Assembly: GCA_963277665.1 (NCBI GenBank)
Contig: OY728147.1
Coordinates: 1,261,323,424-1,261,387,423 of the forward strand
Source of the DNA: Viscum album
Taxonomy: Eukaryota; Streptophyta; Magnoliopsida; Santalales; Viscaceae
Direction: 5' to 3'
Length of the DNA: 64,000 nucleotides
Below, piece by piece: positions 1-11,510 of the stretch. How positions within the stretch are numbered: position 1 is the stretch's first letter; each line of letters opens with the position of its first letter. Below the pieces are notes generated by a model, which was given only the letters and a program-made list of their open reading frames with translations, was not told the origin of the DNA and made no database searches. A program made the translations under genes and the position numbers.

Positions 1-499
1 TTTATTGGTAAATATGACATATTATTATTGGTTTTATGAATTTTTTTCAATGTAATAATGTTGTTATAAATTTATCAAAAACAAAATACCCAATAGTGTC
101 AAAATTGATATAAAAAAAGTTTTTATAACAAAAATTATATTATTAATTGATATTCTATTCCTAAAAATATAAGGTTGGGACAAAGGACTTATATCATGAT
201 AGGTTTGTCATTAATGGACCATTTATAGGTAGATTTTATGTTTATAGTATTTTTATTAACCATATAATATAAAAATACAAAGAGACATCGTAAATGTAAA
301 ACTAATTAACTAAGAGTTAAAACTAAAAGATAAGGTTAATAAAGTGACCCAAACCTATCTAAAATCTATTGGTTGAGTTCATTTCTACCCATACCTACCT
401 TATCCAAGAAATAAATTAATTTGGAGCCATTATAAATCAAATATGAATTTATTATAAAATAATATTTTATGTTTTTCCTAAGGTGCCCCTCACCCCTCT

Positions 500-506
500 T
501 ATAAAA
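500..506 (+). promoter_or_regulatory. LTR 1 TATA box (TATAAAA)
   Basis: A TATAAAA follows a C-rich block (GCCCCTCACCCCTC). The same block and TATA occur at the equivalent position in LTR 2, LTR 3 and, diverged, in the LTRs at 35.7, 42.9 and 56.4 kb. It marks the likely U3/R promoter of the element; transcription was not shown. Confidence 0.7.
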
Positions 507-852
507 GGGAACTCACCCTTCACTTTAATTCACACCATCAAAGCCTTTTGGCTCAGCCAAACCCTGACCAAATATTCTCTCAACTTCTCTCACTTAAAAC
601 TAAGGTCTTTAGTTTTCTCATAAAGCCATCCTAGGAATCCCTTTTGATCAAATCAAATGGAAGAACCCGAAGAAGAGGTAATGTTTTCACCACCCTCTTT
701 CAAGTTCCTTTCTTCTTCAACTTCTTCTTTATTTTTTATTTCCTTTCTAAAATAATAAATCCAGTATCTTATATATATTGTTATGTTATTATATTTATTT
801 TACAACAATATTCAGTATTCTATCAATCCTTTGAATGACATGTCACCATAGG

Positions 853-1070
853 CGCATACGTACGGCTTACGGTCTCCACCTCGTGGGGTAATTGTTGTTC
901 AAAACATTATTATTTGGATGGGTATGATAATGATGTGTAATTGAAGTAAATAATAAATATAACATTATAATGATTCTGTATATATGATATAACATCCAAT
1001 TATATATTATTTTAATATCAAAATAATGATATTGTCACTCGTGCGTACGTACGGACTACCGTCTCCACGA
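853..1070 (+). other. Paired GC-rich CGTACGTACGG motif, LTR 1
   Basis: Two related ~28-bp motifs lie ~190 bp apart (853-880 and 1042-1070). Each reads roughly GCGTACGTACGG, a four-base linker, CCGTCTCCAC. In the second copy, ACGG-ACTA-CCGT can fold into a 4-bp hairpin. They stand out as the most G+C-rich sequence in a very A+T-rich stretch and are kept in every array LTR, 350-560 bp past the TATA box. Confidence 0.75.
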
Positions 1071-2373
1071 ACGTGATGAGATTCATTCCCCATCGACTCC
1101 ATTCAAGTTTAATTCTCATTTGATGATTAAAAATAATTTTTAATGACTTTATATAATTATGGATATGAATAAGATACAACCTATGGTTAAAAAACATGGC
1201 TTATATAACAAAATATTTAAAATAAAATGAGTAAGTGAACACCTGAAACGACGATAATACTAAAATATTATTAACAAAAAAATATTAAAAGATCATATAT
1301 GATATCATATTTATGTGTATGATTCTTGTATAATTTAAAAACAATGAATTAACTATTATAGAGAATGTTAAACTACCCTTGACCAAGGAAAAGTACAAGG
1401 TAAGGGTTTATTTGACAATCTCTTCATTATCCGAGGTTGTTTATACATAATTATCTACTGGGACCTCTTTATCATCAACATCCATGTTTCTTAAAAATTT
1501 ATTTCAAAACATTCTTACTATTTTAGAAAATATGGGTTAATGTCATTTATACCCTTTTTTGAATTTTTATAAGAAGTTTATAGAGGAATCTTTCTGTCAT
1601 TTTCCAAACAAGGTCTTTTTTAACCTTTTTTGACAGAATTAAGGTAAGAATGTCTTTTTTTAACTTATACGGAGGGTGCGGCTATTTTCTGCCGTTATAA
1701 AATCACTGAAGCTTCCATTAAAAACTTATAAGAATTTTTTGAAATTAAACATTTTATTTTATAATTATGTGACTTTTAAATTATTTCAAAATGAATATTT
1801 TAAGAATTTGTGAAAGGTAATCATTATCAAGATCATAATTTTAAATGTTTTAATGATTTATCTTTGTAAATATTTTTAATTAATGTCCATGTTTTCAAAA
1901 TGGTTTTATGGATTTATTTATATGGACATGAATGTTTTGAAATGATATTTATTTTCAAAAGTTTCGAAGTTTTATGGGACACTTTGATTCAAAAATATCT
2001 TTTAAGATACTTCCTTTATAAATGTGTGACTTTTCAATGATTTAGAAAAAGAGATATTTCTCTCAAATAGTTTTTATTTCATCTATGTCAACATCCTTTG
2101 ATGGATTTTAAGCTTATTTGAAGTTTATTTATTATGATGAAATACTTCTATATTGTATTTAAGGTTTTGTAATATGTTTGATTGTGGATGTGTTATTTTT
2201 ATACCATTCATGGTTTATGTTGAAAGTATTGAAATTTCGTATATTAGTTTTAATACGAATGTTTATGTTATGTTTAAACCCATTTATATGAGGAATTAAT
2301 TGGACTTATTAAGTGACGGGTGTAGCCCGCTATAACTCCTCGATGCATCGGTAGGTCTCATGATACAAACTAG

Positions 2374-2440
2374 TGTCTTGGCACAAGGCCTTGACAAAAT
2401 CATATTTGTAGTCTTGGAACAAGGCCTCGACTATGTGGTT
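2374..2440 (+). repeat. 37-bp direct duplication with an AAGGCC core, LTR 1
   Basis: GTCTTGGCACAAGGCCTTGA begins at 2374 and recurs diverged (GTCTTGGAACAAGGCCTCGA) at 2411. In the first unit AAGGCCTT is a perfect palindrome. The same two-unit arrangement is present in LTR 2 (9224/9261) and LTR 3 (16039/16075), so the duplication predates the array. Confidence 0.75.
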
Positions 2441-2943
2441 ATGATAGTCTGGAATTATGCATTACTTTATAATGAAAGTGGTTGTTGATATTGCATGTGA
2501 TTATTTGAGTAGTAGAATATCCATGTGAATAAGTAAATGGAATTACTTCATTTTATTTCTGCCATATTTTGATGAAGTTCAATTTTAAAATGATTTTGTT
2601 TTAGTTATACATTGCCTTAAATGTTTATGCTTATTTATGAAAGTTTCTACTATATTGTTATCTTTAATGGGAATCTGAGATCACCCATTTCTATGTTTTA
2701 TTTTTTCCAGGATGTGAAGAAGTATTTTATGAATGACCTGCAGGGATAGTATGAGGGGATACGAGTGTGGAGACAAGATTTTGTTGTAGTTTTTATTTTA
2801 TGATGTAATGTAAGACTTATGAATATATCTAGTGTTTCTAAGGCTACTAAACTAATCGATCTTTCAAGATTTGATCTTTTGTGATCATGCCAATGTTATG
2901 TAATAATACACCGACTCTAGGTAACTGGGGTCAGGGTGTTAGA

Positions 2944-2957
2944 GTTGGTATCAGAGG
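2944..2957 (+). other. Primer binding site, first internal region
   Basis: GTTGGTATCAGAGG immediately follows the LTR end. The TGGTATCAGAG core is the typical plant gypsy/copia primer site complementary to the 3' end of initiator tRNA-Met. An identical site follows LTR 2. Confidence 0.9.
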
Positions 2958-3443
2958 AAGTTTATTACAAACCTTTGATGCTTGATTTAGGTAAACTCTG
3001 ATTAGAGCACATAGCCTTAAGATAGATATTGAGGATTAGTATAGAAGAACTTACTAGAATATTGTTATTGTAGATATTTTGTGAGTTTTTCGAGCAATAA
3101 ATCTCTGTCTTGATACGAGTAGGTAGAGGCGGCTCTGGCACATATGTACCTAGATGTAAAACATGAAAACACCACTTTGAGCTCGACTCGAATGGGAACT
3201 GGTGCACGACAACGGGCCTTGTTTCACTCTTGGTTGCGACACTCCTGGGGGAATATGCTTAGGATAATTATAATTTTATTTACAACCCATTTTAAAGGGT
3301 TTATGAATATATAATTCCTCAAAGAATTTTTTTTTTGTTATGGATTATATCCATAAACTGCTCAATTTATGTTAAGTGTTTTACAAGTTTCGATTTATGT
3401 ATTGCGATTCATAAACTAATCTAGTGTATTCCATTGTATAGAA

Positions 3444-3960
3444 ATGGCACCCTGTAGAAGGAATGTGATCTCCATAAATACGTATGATCCAAAGAGTAAG
3501 AAGGATCATATCTTTCCCGGTATTAAGCCAACATTTAGAAGCAAAATAGTCTCCCATGTATTCTCAACATATGAATAAATAATATCATATTTTAATTAGA
3601 TAATTAAATAATTCTTTGAGTCCTATTTCATTGAAGGAAATCAAGAGAAGAAAATTATGGAAGAGATAAATATGGATAAAGGGAAGAGGGAAAAGAAGAA
3701 TTTTCCCATATGTGATAACTGTGGGTAGAAACACCCTGTAACTTTCCTTAAGGGAATGGGAGTTTGTTATAAGTGTGGAGAAAAAGGACACCAATTACAT
3801 GACTGTAAGGGTAAGAAAAAGGTTTCAAATATATAATGCTTCACCTGCAAGGAGTTGGGACACTATGAGAACCAATGTCCAAATCATCAGAGTATGCCCC
3901 AAAGGATGCTATTGGATAATAATCAATTTATGATACTACCATAGACGAGGAGGAATTATT
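3444..3960 (+). pseudogene. Degenerate gag remnant with zinc knuckles, copy 1
   Basis: Gag is the retrotransposon capsid/nucleocapsid protein that packages element RNA in cytoplasmic particles. Reading from an ATG at 3444 gives a basic start (MAPCRRNVIS), then a lysine-rich stretch, then nucleic-acid-binding knuckles at 3711-3810: CDNCG followed by CYKCGEKGHQLHDC, a clear C-X2-C-X4-H-X4-C. A further CFTCKELGHYENQC lies at 3838-3880. The central capsid domain (Retrotrans_gag) is not recognisable, and the remnant is much shorter than a normal gypsy gag of several hundred residues. Several in-frame stops interrupt it (for example after CDNCG). A conserved G+C-rich stretch at 3110-3250 may be an upstream part of gag. 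It has the same layout as copy 2 and cannot encode an intact protein. Confidence 0.8.
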
Positions 3961-4545
3961 AGAGTTAATATGTTGTTATTAAATAATTATGTCATTTGAG
4001 TGCTGTATCAACAACGTACTGATTATAATAATTATGTAGTATATAAGGATTGTACTGCAGTACTATTTTATTAAGGACTTGAAATTGTGTGGAACCAAGA
4101 AAAGTGACTCAATAGCAGGTTAAATTTTTGGAAAATATATGGTTGAGAGAAAGATAAACCATAATATGGTTCTGATACCGAGGTAGTGATTTTGGAATAA
4201 TATATGATTGATTTGGATAAATTATATTGGATATTCTTGACTATCATGAAAGTCATTAATGATTTGTATATTCCATAATTGCATGAGTTTACAACATTTT
4301 TGGATAGAAGGAGTATATCCACTATTCTATAATGAATAAGAGAGCATGAATGTAATCAATAAGGTTTTATGGTAATTCAAGATGTTTTAGTGTTTTAAAA
4401 TAATACATGATGAAGGTGTTCACATGTTATTACTTGGAAAAAAGGATCTTCATTGTGTTTACCTTCCTTATAAATTTTGGTTTGTGAGTTTGGACAGAAG
4501 TATTTTGGATAATTCTAGTTTGAGATTATTTTTGGATTTCCATTA
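3961..4545 (+). other. Unassigned internal segment between gag and the SINE-like insert, copy 1
   Basis: This stretch is collinear with 10812-11392 in the second unit. Short open stretches exist in both copies but none matches a retrotransposon domain I recognise. It could be the eroded start of protease or a non-coding filler typical of LARD interiors. Confidence 0.45.
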
Positions 4546-4664
4546 AAGGACAACTCGGAGGTCGGGCGGCAACCCGTTGTGTCCGGCAAGGCCGCGAGAC
4601 TTGAACCCGCAACCAAAGGGCGACTAGGGTGTATCAACTACCACTAACCCACGTGATGTCCTTG
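4546..4664 (-). mobile_element. tRNA-derived SINE-like insertion, copy 1
   Basis: On the minus strand an A box, TGGGTTAGTGG (4641-4651; one mismatch to TGGCNNAGTGG), is followed 43 bp on by a B box, GGTTCAAGTCT (4598-4608). That is the spacing of internal RNA polymerase III promoters in tRNAs and tRNA-derived SINEs. The ~119-bp block is far more G+C-rich than its surroundings and is bounded by AAGGAC / GTCCTT. No cloverleaf was established and no poly-A/T tail is obvious, so a tRNA pseudogene is an alternative. The same insert sits at the same place in the second unit, so it entered before the array formed. Confidence 0.6.
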
Positions 4665-5250
4665 ATTGAATAATGTACTTTTGTTAAATGGTCTGGTAGA
4701 TGATTTATAAATTCATTTTTTTTGGAACCCTATTCGAATAGGATAAATAGAATATATTTTTTAAGTTCTATTATCTTTTAGAGTGAAAGAAGAGTTTGTG
4801 GTAGAAATTGGTTAAAGGATAGAACTCTAATTGACAAGTATACATTTCTTTCTCTTATTCTATGAAGAAATAAATTCTTAAACTTTAGGTAAGGAATCTT
4901 AAACCAAAAATGTGTTATCCTAATACCTTACATTTTGTTTAACCGATGATATTTTAAATCATCATATATTGGTGGCTTTGAGGCCCACAATTCTACAATT
5001 GTTTGTGATTGATGACCTCAATCACTCCCAATAAATATTTACATTTTTCCTCCAGTTAGTTGTCTCTAATTTCCCCCAATGTTCTCCTAATTGATTTCAT
5101 AATTTGGTGGTGACTTTTTCATTCCACTTTTCCTCTTTTTAAAAATGAATTTTATTAACCCAATTTCCAAAGTGGGTTTCCGCACAAAGGTATTTTCTAT
5201 TTTCAACATTTTATTTTTGAAGAACAATTTCAAATTGTGAGGAAGCAATT
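4665..5250 (+). other. 3' part of first internal region, upstream of the purine tract
   Basis: Collinear with 11511-12095. It ends in GAGGAAGCAATTTATTG (copy 2: GAGGACGAAATTTATTGG), which resembles the tail of plant gypsy polyproteins just before the polypurine tract. No pol domain is readable here, so only the extreme 3' end of an ancestral internal region seems to be kept. Confidence 0.5.
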
Positions 5251-5268
5251 TATTGAATGAGGGAAAAA
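5251..5268 (+). other. Polypurine tract, first internal region
   Basis: A mostly purine run (GAATGAGGGAAAAA) lies directly before the TGCAACACCCC start of LTR 2. This is the plus-strand priming site of LTR elements. The second unit has GGAGGAGGGAATAA at the same place. Confidence 0.7.
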
Positions 5269-7345
5269 TGCAACACCCCAAGATTTCATAGTACGTTATT
5301 TCTTCAATGTAATTCAATAACTTGCACTACACGCAACACTAAGTTCAAGCACACCACAAGATTACCAAACTAGTCGTTCAAAAGCTGTTATGAATAGTAT
5401 TAACTGAATTTTGAACATTATATAATTATTATAATTTTAAAATCCATATTATGAGTTTCTTAGACATAATCATTGAACTAATTCATTTTTTTCAGATAAA
5501 AGAAGAATTTTTTAAAATATGCACTTTTACCATCTTTTAATGGTGAACCCTTTTAAAATCCAATATTTGAAACATTTATATATTTAATTTGGAAAAATAA
5601 AATTCTTCTTTATATTCAGGACATAATAATTTAGTTTCAATAAATTTTTTGTGTTTTTCTTATAACTTTCATATTTTGGTGAATAGTGAAAAATACTAGA
5701 TTTTAACTGAAAACATCATTTTTAATCAAAATAATTTATAGTGTTAAATTATACATTTTAATGGTTTATAATTATAAATAGATTATATTTTTACCATTTA
5801 ATCCAATTCCGGTCATTGTAAGTTATTTCACTTTGAAATAGGGCATAAACAAGTGTCAATCTTTTGATAGTTATTATTTCTTAAAAATACGCCTTTTGGA
5901 TTTAACAACGGGAATTAATTTTAAATTAATAAATGAAACATATATTTTTTGAATATGGTAAAACAGATATCATTTTTGGATTCAGAATATCGAAATTAGC
6001 CTAGGGTGAATTTTTTGTATTTTTCTGAAAACATTCAATTTTTGATGAATAGTTAAAAACACTAAGTTATAGTTTAAAAAAGAATTCTTATATAAATAAT
6101 TATTTATTTAATTTAAATTTATTTTAGGTAAAAAGAGATATATAATACCTATATAATTTCAATTTAATTCATTGGAGTCAGTTTATAATAATTTTAAATA
6201 TATAAAAAATTTCTTAAACTTTTCACCGTCTTTTACCCATCTCCTAGGAGAATTTGAAAATTCACATAAAACATAATTTTACCGCTTCTATGAGTGGAAT
6301 TTAAAAAATCCAAGAGACACGGTTAATATCAAGGTGTAAAATGTGGTTCAATAAGATAAAAATAATGTTTTCTAAATAGTAACTTTGTACTTTTTTTACC
6401 ACTGTTAAAAGTAAATAGGGTAATTAAGGGTAAAAATGATATTAATATTACCCTAAAAATGTCCTAATTCTATTGGACAACTGTATCTCAACCAAAAAAA
6501 CCCTTAGGAATAAAATATTATCATTTAGGTCCACTTGGATTAAATTAGGAAATTTATTAATATTTAATTCAAAGAAGAGTTAAAAGAGTTAAATAAAAGT
6601 TTAATAACTGAAACATTTTTAATATAGAGTTATACATAAGATAAATTCGATTATAAATATTCATTATAAAGAAAACCATATTCCCTACATAATGGTATTT
6701 TATTTATAATTTTTAGATATTAAATAATTTAATTTATTTATGACACAATGATGATGAATTAATTACCATATTAATGAAATAATAAGATAATTGATATTAT
6801 AAATACACAAATTAATGTGATTTGAGACTTTTTAGAATTAAAATAATTTTCTTGGTTAATATGACATATAAGAATTGGTTTTATGAATTTTTTTCTAATT
6901 AATAATTTTGTTATGAATTTATCAAAAACAAAATACCCAATAGTGTCAAAATTGACATAAAAGAGTTTTTAACACAAATATTATATTATTAATTGATATT
7001 CTATTCCTAAAAATCTAAGGTATGGAAAAAGGACTTATATCATGATATTTTTATCGTTAATGGACCACTTAGGGATCGATTGGAAGTTTATAGTATGTTT
7101 ATTAACCATATAATAAAAAAATACAAAGTGACATGGTAAATGCCAAACTAATTAACAAAGAGTTAAAACTAAAAGATAAGGTTAATAAAGTTACCCAAAC
7201 CAATCTAAAACCTATTGGATAAGTGGATTTTGACCCATCCCCACCTTATCCGCGAAATAAATCAATTTGGATCCATTATAAACTGAATATTAATTTATTA
7301 AAAAATAATATTTTTAGTCTTTCCTAAGGTGCCCCTCACCCCTCT

Positions 7346-7352
7346 TATAAAA
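7346..7352 (+). promoter_or_regulatory. LTR 2 TATA box (TATAAAA)
   Basis: Preceded by the conserved GCCCCTCACCCCTC block, ~2.08 kb from the LTR start. It is identical in placement to LTR 3. Confidence 0.7.
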
Positions 7353-7700
7353 GGGCACCCCCCCCCCCCTTCTCTCTAATTCACACCTTCAAAGCCTTTT
7401 GGCTCATCCAACCCCTGCCCAAATATTCTCTCAAATTCCATCAATTCAACGTAGAGGCTTCAGGTTGATCAGAAATACAACCTAAGAATCCCTTTTGATC
7501 AAATCAAAACGAGGAACCTGAAGAAGAGGTAATGTTTTCACCACCCACTTTCAAATACCTTTCTTATTCAACTTATTCTTTCATTGTTATTTCCATTATA
7601 GAATAATAAATCCAGTATCTTCTACATATTTTGATGTTATTATAAATATGGTACTACCATATTCAGTATTCTATCCATCCTTTAAATGACATGTCACCAT

Positions 7701-7920
7701 ACGTGCGTACGTACGGCTTGTCGTCTCCACGTCGTGGTGTAATTGTTATTCAAAACATTATTATTTAGATGGGTATGATAATGATTTTTAATTGAATTAA
7801 ATAATAAATATAACATTATAATGATTCTTTATATATTATATACCATCAAATTATATATTATTTTAATATCAAAAAAAATTTATTGTCGCTCATGCATACG
7901 TACGGACTACCGTCTCCACG
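7701..7920 (+). other. Paired GC-rich CGTACGTACGG motif, LTR 2
   Basis: First copy 7701-7730 (GCGTACGTACGG-CTTG-TCGT), second copy 7891-7920 (GCATACGTACGG-ACTA-CCGT). The second copy keeps the 4-bp ACGG/CCGT hairpin; the first retains pairing only with a G-T wobble. Confidence 0.75.
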
Positions 7921-9792
7921 AACGTGATTAGATTCATTCCCCATCGTATCCATTCAAGTATAATTCTAATTTGATGATTAAAAATAATTTTTAAGGACTT
8001 GATATCATTTTGTATATGAATAAGATACAACATATGGATAAAAAACATAGCTTATGTAACAAATCATATAAAATAAAACAAGTAAGTGAACACCCGAAAT
8101 GATGATAATACTAAAATATTATTAACAAAGAAATATTAAAAGATCATATATGATATCATATTTATATATATGATTCATTTATAATTTAATAAAAATTATT
8201 TAACTATTATACAGGATGTTAACCCGCCCTCAACAATGGAAAAGTACAAGGTAAGGGTTTATTTCACAATCTCTTCATTATCTGAGGTTGTTTATACGTA
8301 ATTATCTACTGGGACCTCCTTATCATCAACATCCATGTTTCTTAAAAATGTATATCAAAATATTATTAATATTTTACATAATATGGGTTAAATTCCTTTA
8401 TACCCTTGTTTTACTTTTTATAAGATGTTTATAAAATAATCTTTCCGTCATTTTCCAAACAAGGTCCTTTTTAACCTTTTTGACAGAATTAAGGTAAGAA
8501 AATCTTTTTTTAACTTATACGGCGGGTGTGGCTATTTTCCACTGTTATAAAATCGTAGAAGATTCCATTACAAGATTATAATAATATTTTGAAAGTAAAT
8601 GTTTTATTCTATAATTATGTTACTTTTAAATTATTTCAAAATGAATATTTTAAGAATTTGTAAAAGGTAATCTTTATCAGGATCAGAATTTTAAATGTTT
8701 TAATGATTTATCTTTCTAAATAATTTTAATTAATGTCCAAGTATTCAAAATGGTTTTAAGGATTTATTTATATGTACATGAATGTTTTGAAATGATATTT
8801 CTTTTAAAAACTTTCAAAGTGGTATGGGACACTTTGATTATATAATATCATTAAAATTACTTCCTTTATAAATGTGTGACTCTTCAATGATTAAAAAAAA
8901 GAGATATTTATCTCAAATTGTTTTGATTTCAAATATGTCAACATCCATTGAAAGATTTTAAGTTTATTTAAAGTTGATTTATTATGATAAAAACTTCTTA
9001 TATTTTATTGTAGGTTTTGTGATATGTTTGACTGTGGATGTGTTATTTTTATACCATTCATGGTTTATAGAGAAAGTATTGACATTTCGTATGCTAGTTT
9101 TAATATGAATGTTTATGTTACGTTTAAACCTATTCATATGAGGAATGCATTGGAATTAGTAAGTGACAGGTGGAGCCCTCTATAGATCCTCGATGCATCG
9201 GTAGGTCTCATTAGACAAACTAGTGTCTTGGCACAAGGCCTTGAAAAAATCAAATTTGTAGTCTTGGCACAAGGCCTTGACTATGTGGTTATGATTGTCT
9301 GGCATTATACACTCCTTCATTATGAAAGAGGTTATTGATATTGCATGTGATTATTCAACTAGTATAATATACATGTGAATAAGTAAATGGAATTAATTCA
9401 TTTTATTTCTACCATATTTTTTGAAGTTCAACTTTAAAAGGCTTTTATTTTAGTTATACATTACCTTAAATGTTTATGCTTATTTATGAAAGTTTATGCT
9501 ATATTGTTATCCTTAATGGGCATCTGAGAACACCCCTTTCTATGTTTTATTTTTCCAAGGATGTGAAGAAGTATTTTATGAATGACCTGTAGGGATAATA
9601 TGAGGGGATATGAGTGTGGAGACAAGATGTTGTTGTAGTTTTCATTTTATGATGTAATGTAAGAATTATGAAAATATCTAGTGTTTCCAAGGCTACTAAA
9701 CTAATCAGTCATTCGAGATTTGATCTTTTATTATCATGACAATGTTATGTAATAATGCACCAACTCTGGGTAACTCGCATCGGGGCGTTACA

Positions 9793-9806
9793 GTTGGTAT
9801 CAGAGG
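9793..9806 (+). other. Primer binding site, second internal region
   Basis: GTTGGTATCAGAGG directly after GGGGCGTTACA; initiator tRNA-Met type. Confidence 0.9.
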
Positions 9807-10291
9807 AAGTTTAGTACAATCCTTGGATGCTAGATTTAGATAAACTCTGATTAGAGCACATATCCTTAAGATAGAAATTGAGGATTAGTATATAATAACT
9901 TCCTATAATATTTTTATTGTAGAGATTTGTGAGTTTTATGAGAAATACATCTCTATCTGGATATGAGCAGGTAGAGGCGGCTCTGGCACATATGTACCCA
10001 GAGGTAAAACCCAAAAACACCGCTTTGAGATAGACTTGAACGGGAACTGGTGCACGACAACGGGACTTGCTGCACTCTTGGTTACGACACTCCTGGGGGA
10101 TATTCTTAGGATAATTCACATTTTCTTTACAAACAATTCTGAGGGGTTTATGATTATATACTTCCTCAAAGAAATTTTTTTATGATTGTGGATTATATCT
10201 ATAAACTGTTCAATTTATGTTTAGTGTTTTACAAGTATGGATTTATGTATTGTGATTCATAAACTAATTTAGTGTATGCTATTGTATATAA

Positions 10292-10810
10292 ATGGAACCC
10301 TGTAAAAGGAATGTCATCTCTAGAAATACGTATGATCCAAATAGTAAGAAGGATCATATCTTTCCCGGTATTAATCCAACATTTAGAAGGGAAATAGTCT
10401 CCCATGTATTCTCAACATATGAATAAATAGTATCCTATTTTAATAAGATAAGTAAAGAATTCTTTGAGTCCTATGGAATTGAAGGCAAGCAAGAGAAGAA
10501 AATTATGGAAGAGAGAAAGACGGATAAAGGGAAGAGGGAAAAGAAGAATTCTCCCATATGTGATAACTGTGGGTAGAAACACCCTAGAACTTGCCTAAAG
10601 GGAATGGGAGTTTGTTATAAGTATGGAGAAAAAGGACACCAAGTACGTGACTGAAAGTGTAAGAAAAAGGTTTCAAATGTACAATTCTTCACCTGCAAGG
10701 AGTTAGGACACTATGCGAACCGATGTCCAAATCATCAGAGTATGCCCCAAATGATGCTATTGGATAATAATCAAGTTATGATACTACCACAAACACGGAG
10801 GAATGATTAG
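10292..10810 (+). pseudogene. Degenerate gag remnant with zinc knuckles, copy 2
   Basis: Second copy of the gag remnant, collinear with copy 1. The ATG at 10292 gives MEPCKRNVIS, then the lysine-rich stretch (EEFFESYGIEGKQEKK-like region), CDNCG, CYKYGEKGHQVRD and FFTCKELGHYANRC (10559-10732). The middle knuckle has lost cysteines (CYKYG, and a stop where copy 1 has the final Cys), and the third has lost its first Cys. The two copies are therefore damaged at different positions and neither is functional. The capsid core is missing here too, so its loss predates the array or was shared by the founding element. Confidence 0.8.
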
Positions 10811-11392
10811 AGTTATTATGTTGTTATTAAAGAATTATGTCATTTGAGTGTTGTATCAACGATGTACAGGTTATAATAATTATAGATTATATAAGGATTG
10901 TACTGCAGTACTATTTTATTAAGGACATGAGATTGTTTGGAACCAAGAAAAGTGACTCAATAGCAGGTCAATTTTTTAGAAAATATATGGTTGAGATAAA
11001 GATAAACAATAATATGATTCTGATACCGAGGTAGTGATTTTGGAATAATATATGATTGATTTGGATAAATTATATTGGATAGTCTTGACTACCATGAAAG
11101 TCATTAATGATTTGTATATTCCATCATTGCACGAGTTTACAACATTTTTTGATAGAAGGAGTATATCCAGTATTCTATAATGAATAAGGGATCATGAATG
11201 TAATCAATAAGGTTTTATGGTAATTTAGGATGTTGCAGTGTTTTAAAAGAATACATGATGAAGGTGTTCACATGTTATTACGCAGTAAAAAGGATCTTCA
11301 TTGTGTTTATCTTCCTTATAAATTTTGGACTGCGAGTTTGGACAGAAGAATTTTGGATAATTCTAGTTTGATATTGTTTTTGGATTGCCATA

Positions 11393-11510
11393 AAAGGACA
11401 ACCCGGAGGTCGGGGGAAACCAATCGTGTCCGGAAAGGCCGTGAGACTTGAACCCACAACCGAAGGATGACTAGGGTGTATCACCTACCACTAACCCACA
11501 TGATGTCCAA
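11393..11510 (-). mobile_element. tRNA-derived SINE-like insertion, copy 2
   Basis: Same insert as at 4546-4664, in the same place in the second internal region and the same orientation. The B box GGTTCAAGTCT is intact (plus-strand AGACTTGAACC at 11444-11454) and the A box reads TGGGTTAGTGG. It is a shared insertion, not an independent one. Confidence 0.6.

Larger units (their letters stand above)
1..2943 (+). repeat. LTR 1 of the array (3' part; start lies off the window)
   Basis: Collinear with 6843-9792 and with 13660-16607. It carries the same landmarks in order: TATA box at 500, paired CGTACGTACGG motifs near 855 and 1042, an AGGTAAGGGTTTA block near 1396, a 37-bp tandem duplication around 2374, and a terminal GTCAGGGTGTTAGA just before the primer site at 2944. 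LTR end assigned from the primer-site junction and from identity with LTR 2. Confidence 0.88.
5269..9792 (+). repeat. LTR 2 of the array (complete, ~4.52 kb)
   Basis: Starts TGCAACACCCCAAGATTTC after a purine tract and ends GGGGCGTTACA before a primer site, so both borders are set by standard LTR landmarks. It is the 3' LTR of unit 1 and the 5' LTR of unit 2. Landmarks: TATA at 7346, paired CGTACG motifs near 7701 and 7891, an AGGTAAGGGTTTA block near 8250, and a 37-bp duplication near 9224. A homopolymer C run follows the TATA box at 7360-7370. At 4.5 kb it is far longer than most plant gypsy LTRs. Confidence 0.92.

Noticed and set aside
4546..4664. Functional tRNA gene
   Set aside because: A and B boxes are present, but I could not form a convincing cloverleaf with an acceptor stem; SINE-like or pseudogene is the safer call.
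7360..7371. Poly-C run as a biological signal
   Set aside because: The run occurs only in LTR 2 next to a C-rich block; slippage or sequencing error is the simpler reason.
9811..10119. 102-codon minus-strand frame in the second internal region
   Set aside because: It is opposite the gag leader and partly matched by a frame at 2965-3207 only because the DNA is duplicated. It is antisense to the element with no known domain.
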